From: an uncultured Bacteroidia bacterium
Lineage (GTDB): Bacteria > Bacteroidota > Bacteroidia > J057 > CALDDN01
Assembly: GCA_937936615.1 (NCBI GenBank)
Contig: CALDDN010000030.1
Coordinates: 1 to 35,330, forward strand
DNA: 35,330 nucleotides
Direction of reading: 5' to 3'
Below are positions 33,301-35,330 of the stretch, one piece after another. The translations under genes were made by a program, and so were the position numbers. Positions within the stretch are counted from its first letter, which is position 1. Every line of letters begins with the position of its first letter. The notes beneath the pieces were generated by a model, which did not search any database, was not told the DNA's origin, and saw nothing but the letters and a program-made list of their open reading frames with translations.

Positions 33301-35330
33301 TCCCCGGTGAAACGAACCGCACTTACCAGCCTCCGACCAACTTGCCCGTAGGTAACTACCGTTTCCGCGTGCAGGTGCGCGACCCCAATAATTGCTCGAC
33401 CGAGTACACCAATGTGGTTACCATTTCGATCACCGAGGGAACCCAGCCAGGTACGGTTGATGCACCTGCCGAGGTCTGCCGCGGTATCAACACCGGAACG
33501 GTTCGCCTGGTCGGCACGGGAGCCAGCGTTGTAGACTGGTTTGTTTCTACGACCGGCATCAATGGCACCTACACCCCGCTCAACCCCGCCAATCCGACGA
33601 CTACCGCATCGATCACCTTCACCAACATCGATCAACCGACCTGCTACCGCGTTCGCTACGCCGCCACCGGCTGTGCACCCTTGGAAGCAACGGCTTGCAT
33701 CGCAATGGTCGAGCAATCGGCTGTTGGTGCGCCGCCACCCGCTGGGCCGCTTTGTGCTGCGCCGCCCAACCAGATCAACCTGTGCATCACCCAGAATACC
33801 ATTGTGGGTAATGTATTGCGCTGGGAATTCAGTACCGATGTGGTCAATCAGTCCGGCCCACAGCCCATCAACGAGACCACGAACTGCCTGACGCGTACCA
33901 ACTTGACCCAAAGCACCTGCTACCGCGCAGTCGTCCAGAATGGCATCTGCCCGTCAGTCAATTCATCTTGGAGCTGCGTGCAGGTCGACCCCGTCAACGT
34001 CGCCGGAACGATTAGCGGAACATCGGTGATCTGCGACAATAATTCCCCGGGGAATTTGACGCTGTCCAACAGCCCCAGCGGAAGCCCGACCATCCGCTGG
34101 GAAGCCGCGCCAAACAACCAGTTCCTGCCCGCAGCTACGACCGTTATCAACGTTGCAGCCAATACATACAATCCCGGAATCATTCGCATAAGCGATCCCG
34201 TCCGCTGCTGGCGCGCTGCCGTTCGGCAGGGCCAATGCCCCGAGGCCATCAGCCAGCCATTCTGCATTACGGTCACGCCTCCAACCGAGGCCGGAATCAT
34301 TGGTGATGACGCGACCTTGTGCGCAGGTATCGAGTCGACGACGCTGGCTTTCAAACCCAACCCAGCTCGCGTGGGCACCATCGAAGAATGGCAGCGCGGC
34401 GTGCCACCCGGCCCCGACTTCTTGTGCGCAAACGTAACCAACTGGGTTACCGTTGCCGGCAGCGCGGGTCAGGCCAGCATTCCGGTAACCACGCCAACCC
34501 AAACAGCATGTTTCCGGGCCATTGTCCGCAATACCGCCGACTGTTTGCCCGAAACTACTAACGTAGTTCGCGTCTTTACCAATCCCCAGACTGTCGGAGG
34601 ACAGCTGGGTCAGGTGGGTGGAGCAGCACCCGTTTGTCCGGGTTCGCCCAGCCGTCAATTGGAACTCACCGGTGCTGTTGGTGAAATATTATTCTGGGAG
34701 TCAGTTCCTGCGCCGGCGAATGGCAATTGCAATCAGCCCAATTTGTTTGAATCACAGCCCCCAGGCTACCGGCAGATTCAGTGGACGCAACCGCTGTATA
34801 CCGATCCAGCTGTGCAGTCTAATACTTGTTACCGCGTCATCCTGCGAAGCGGACTTTGTGAAACAAATCCTTCGGGACCTGTCCTCGTTGAGGTGATTCC
34901 CGGGCCGCAAGGTGGCTCGGTCAATCCCTCGCACACCATCTGCTTGGGCAATCCAACCCAACAAATGACATTGACCGGCCAAACCGCCAATGCCAATATT
35001 CTGCGCTGGGAATACGCACTCAACAGTCAGTTTACCGGTCCGATCACTCAGATCCCGGGTACTGCTGGCAGTACAACGTACACCGATAATAATATTACTG
35101 AAACCCGCTGCTACCGCGCAGTCATTGAAGGTTTCGGCGGTTGTGAAGTCGTTAATTCCAATGCGGCTTGTGTACAGGTTGACCTGCCCCCCGTTCGTCC
35201 GACCATCAATCCGGTAGGGCCGATCTGCGCGGCGAGCGTACAATTAACTGCCAGCCCACTGGCTCCGGCGGGGGCGACGGGGGTGTGGACGGTGGTTACG
35301 CAGCCGGCGGGTTCGCCTGCGGTTTCGTTT
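27318..35330 (+). CDS. Giant secreted CUB / reelin-like / Ig-repeat protein (3' end outside window)
   Basis: An uninterrupted frame of 2671 codons running off the window edge. Signal peptide at 1-28 (MRFSTTALSCLVLALLGGWF, then GAGAAQAQ). CUB domain about 35-152 (VELDFKEIDLDCDGDFLYIY, DGETTHPG, FITDGLMEGKGF). An Ig-like segment follows at about 153-235. At 260-283 another Ig-like domain begins (NPSVICDGQSTQLSAAASG), is interrupted by a reelin-like jelly roll at about 284-491 (FDNF, EVFLEYRYW, CCDHWALDDVRI), and resumes at 493 (YRWEPAATL ... TTTYTVTATANPGGC). Then come four Ig-like units with Y-x-W-Y-x-A/N-x-x-GG motifs and, from about 31140, at least 14 Cys/Trp repeats. Asn/Thr/Pro-rich throughout. 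A T9SS tail is expected downstream but not seen. Probable surface adhesin or matrix protein; function inferred. Confidence 0.93.
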   Translation, partial: MRFSTTALSCLVLALLGGWFGAGAAQAQVHRMVANNHVTVTATPGSQLVDDGGSQTYAGNQVSTLTLLPAWSGGVVELDFKEIDLDCDGDFLYIYDGETTHPGRLLSILGCKDLKTVKPFFNTESGALTVQFITDGLMEGKGFRAQVNTICGGGYAVTKEYNVGYGQTSTLWLGGTFTDVVQWQHSKDGRTWFDIPGATTPRWTTPEQTESFYYRAVSICPLGYKGISNATQVWVAAPPQGGKGDVSETHTPCQVPPFSVTAQANPSVICDGQSTQLSAAASGISWFDNFDATNGVNCSLWNCNTVNGINQTNGAINTNCDVPPAPASAQNTLWYANVNTARYATTQDINTISGGAIEFWITLGPGGPNSTNCESPDICGQEEVFLEYRYWIGPGPNDYSSWTVIQTFDLQPTGCRNWSNNQRNDPNFPQNCSDPILCPTPWRGHWVFMSINLPAAAQTARTQFRWRQNVNSGTCCDHWALDDVRIVTGNFNYRWEPAATLNNPNIRQPVATPRNPGPALQTTTTYTVTATANPGGCTMTATVVVTVNRSDPGVVNSAQTICQGLQAQALTLTGQNPSATINRWEYRLGNNTTWTTISHTQTTYTPPIFETNQAATQTPNQICYRAIHTAAPCTAIPSDEVCIVVKPTPATPVIAAPNPVTYCRGFNNNPQVCVDNPDPNSQYDWYDAGIGGTLIRVNNPCYIPSTANTGTFRFFPERILNGCTSARATATVIINQNPPPLVGSGTFCVGQANAQVCVTNPQTGRQYDWYDAATGGTLLASNTTCFSNFPTTAGTYQFFVEEIVTGCTTSRSTSTVTLTIPQGPTANPQSFCTGQVTPQPQVCVNNPNPNFQYNWYANNTTLTPLPGGSNVTCYQPSVANPGSTTYYIRSVDNNGCLSNPTAVVVTVTDPSAPTPFQPAPICPGDNVTLSIISPTTGTFNWYANQTGGTPLNAAPLNQTQTFVRTPTFDGQCYWLEHTLNGCVSPRASVCISFSNTTPPAPSITFDRTTYCVNQTINMTAVPVGNPSPPPTYTWTGTLPSGNPVNPAPPNGQNTFHIPVQTGTYTFCVVQSGTQCNSVQVCRTVPVAPDAVGGQASGPQEVCSGQSVDIDVVNEQGNIENCFVSIDGGITWFPVDATNPTTATPFTYGPLESVVATRYCFRCNVGPCNPVNSQQWCVDVSSDQVIPGNATANPDITCDPTQVITVTLNTFQGTVDVWEQGTFDPVNNTCDFTNAVNVPNSAFQSQITINGLSNSSCFRAVVSRGNCSNARSTAARVTVIPPTVPGAVGPDRTICSGSATGLMELTGQVGDVIRWEQFVPNPSTAPCPTNPSDFVGWTDVGAPLFATSINRSNLTQTTCYRAVVQSSAIDNPGRCNLLGSAPVRVTVNPPSVAGTLTADGTVCEGSPSPVLTLGPSTGQVIRWEYADNCDFTGQIFNDPTTTSTYQFPAVTSRTGFRAVVQSPGCPAVTSNAVCIDVDLPSRGGTLSSPATICRNTAPTQALTLDNTRRGNIVRWESSTNNFATIATINNTSATYTPGVLSDRTCFRVVVQNGTCPPANSNPICIDVDDLSVGGTASGGRLLCAGDNPNSDVDVNGVTGVVIDWESSTNLTNWVSENSAGFTYRVNRPLNVETCFRAVVQNGTCPPVRSTQTCFPVDPNTVPGTLNRDRTVCQFIAPNPPNNRITLDNPRTGTVLRWEQTTDDPTTFPRNWTVINPNPNTSYTIPGLTNTTWYRAIVQSGICPQAISNEVQISVDRQPDAGNISASQTICQGQQIDVIQLSGYFGQVVRWERSPGAFSPGNFVTIARTLDFYQPGALTQDSCYRAVIRNGVCPAVNTNPHCVKVEPPVQAGNLTGGQSVCPGTTGRTITLSGHSGNIVEIEQSTDPGTIAGNPGTWAGTSATFPPEAANPAVFTVPRIDQRVCYRMRLESGSCPNAFSPITCFDVHPPIVVETLGSDQGLCVGVGVPAPLQLNNPAVPNQVVAWERSDNNGPFTVIPGETNRTYQPPTNLPVGNYRFRVQVRDPNNCSTEYTNVVTISITEGTQPGTVDAPAEVCRGINTGTVRLVGTGASVVDWFVSTTGINGTYTPLNPANPTTTASITFTNIDQPTCYRVRYAATGCAPLEATACIAMVEQSAVGAPPPAGPLCAAPPNQINLCITQNTIVGNVLRWEFSTDVVNQSGPQPINETTNCLTRTNLTQSTCYRAVVQNGICPSVNSSWSCVQVDPVNVAGTISGTSVICDNNSPGNLTLSNSPSGSPTIRWEAAPNNQFLPAATTVINVAANTYNPGIIRISDPVRCWRAAVRQGQCPEAISQPFCITVTPPTEAGIIGDDATLCAGIESTTLAFKPNPARVGTIEEWQRGVPPGPDFLCANVTNWVTVAGSAGQASIPVTTPTQTACFRAIVRNTADCLPETTNVVRVFTNPQTVGGQLGQVGGAAPVCPGSPSRQLELTGAVGEILFWESVPAPANGNCNQPNLFESQPPGYRQIQWTQPLYTDPAVQSNTCYRVILRSGLCETNPSGPVLVEVIPGPQGGSVNPSHTICLGNPTQQMTLTGQTANANILRWEYALNSQFTGPITQIPGTAGSTTYTDNNITETRCYRAVIEGFGGCEVVNSNAACVQVDLPPVRPTINPVGPICAASVQLTASPLAPAGATGVWTVVTQPAGSPAVSF
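29255..30300 (+). repeat. Four Ig-like repeats with W-Y core
   Basis: Within the giant protein, units of about 80-89 residues, recognised by QYDWYDAGIGGTL (29366), QYDWYDAATGGTLL (29606), QYNWYANNTTLTPL (29873) and FNWYANQTGGTPL (30132). Each has a cysteine about 20 residues before the W-Y motif and an NGC or TGC before the last strand. This is the layout of Ig-like domains common in Bacteroidota T9SS substrates (Pfam Ig_7 type). Confidence 0.75.
31140..35200 (+). repeat. Array of at least 14 Cys/Trp repeats of about 96 residues
   Basis: Protein-level repeat with an early cysteine (TICxG), a buried-looking Trp in the phrase V/I-x-RWE, and a CYRAVVQNGxCP block near the end. The Trp codons lie at 31257, 31581, 31857, 32124, 32403, 32682, 33264, 33537, 33822, 34098, 34389, 34695 and 35007; the unit at 32952 has Ile instead. 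Unit length is 89-108 residues. The DNA of the units is strongly diverged, so the duplications are old. Confidence 0.8.

Overview
The window looks like chromosomal DNA of a fairly GC-rich member of the Bacteroidota. The evidence is mixed but consistent. Two proteins carry Bacteroidota type IX secretion (T9SS) or gliding C-terminal domains, many lipoproteins or signal-peptide proteins are present, and dihydroorotase has the QxH active-site variant I associate with Bacteroidota. One promoter also matches the TTTG / TAnnTTTG consensus of that phylum. I cannot place it below phylum level. No tRNA, rRNA, CRISPR array, insertion sequence or phage module was seen.

Layout. 1-3.5 kb: ClpB on the minus strand, then a plus-strand pair of small genes (TPR-like and helix-hairpin-helix-like) closed by a clean intrinsic terminator. 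3.5-10.1 kb: an exported-protein block with an M43 metalloprotease carrying a T9SS tail, a lipoprotein with a possible caspase-like His/Cys pair, a second lipoprotein of unknown function, and a secreted M1 family aminopeptidase-like protein. 10.2-11.1 kb: a small GIY-YIG-like protein and ApaG. 11.2-17.5 kb, all minus strand: a TPR repeat protein, dihydroorotase, a GT-C-like membrane protein with C-terminal TPRs that overlaps pyrC by 4 bases, and an HTH protein with a SHOCT-like tail. 17.5-18.3 kb: an AT-rich gap with an orphan terminator, a direct repeat, and what looks like a frameshifted small gene. 18.3-21.1 kb, minus strand: RibBA, SSB and an S66 LD-carboxypeptidase. 21.3-26.1 kb, minus strand: a MarR regulator and a 1392-residue choice-of-anchor-L / Ig-like / PKD protein with a gliding-type (type B) tail.

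26.1-35.3 kb: an AT-rich gap holding the best promoter in the window and a 5' UTR stem-loop, then a small exported protein. After it a giant open frame starts at 27318 and runs without a stop to the last base (2671 codons, incomplete). It encodes a signal peptide, a CUB domain, a reelin-like jelly-roll domain apparently inserted inside an Ig-like domain, several Ig-like repeats, and at least 14 cysteine/tryptophan-patterned repeats of about 96 residues. Every minus-strand frame over this region is a shadow of it.

How the genes fit together. Housekeeping functions (ClpB, PyrC, RibBA, SSB, ApaG, LD-carboxypeptidase) are interleaved with a cell-surface and secretion programme: two T9SS substrates inside the window, probably a third in the giant protein whose C-terminus lies outside it, plus secreted peptidases and lipoproteins. 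The most unusual content is the giant protein, the caspase-like lipoprotein and the non-coding structures near 17.7 kb and 26.6 kb.
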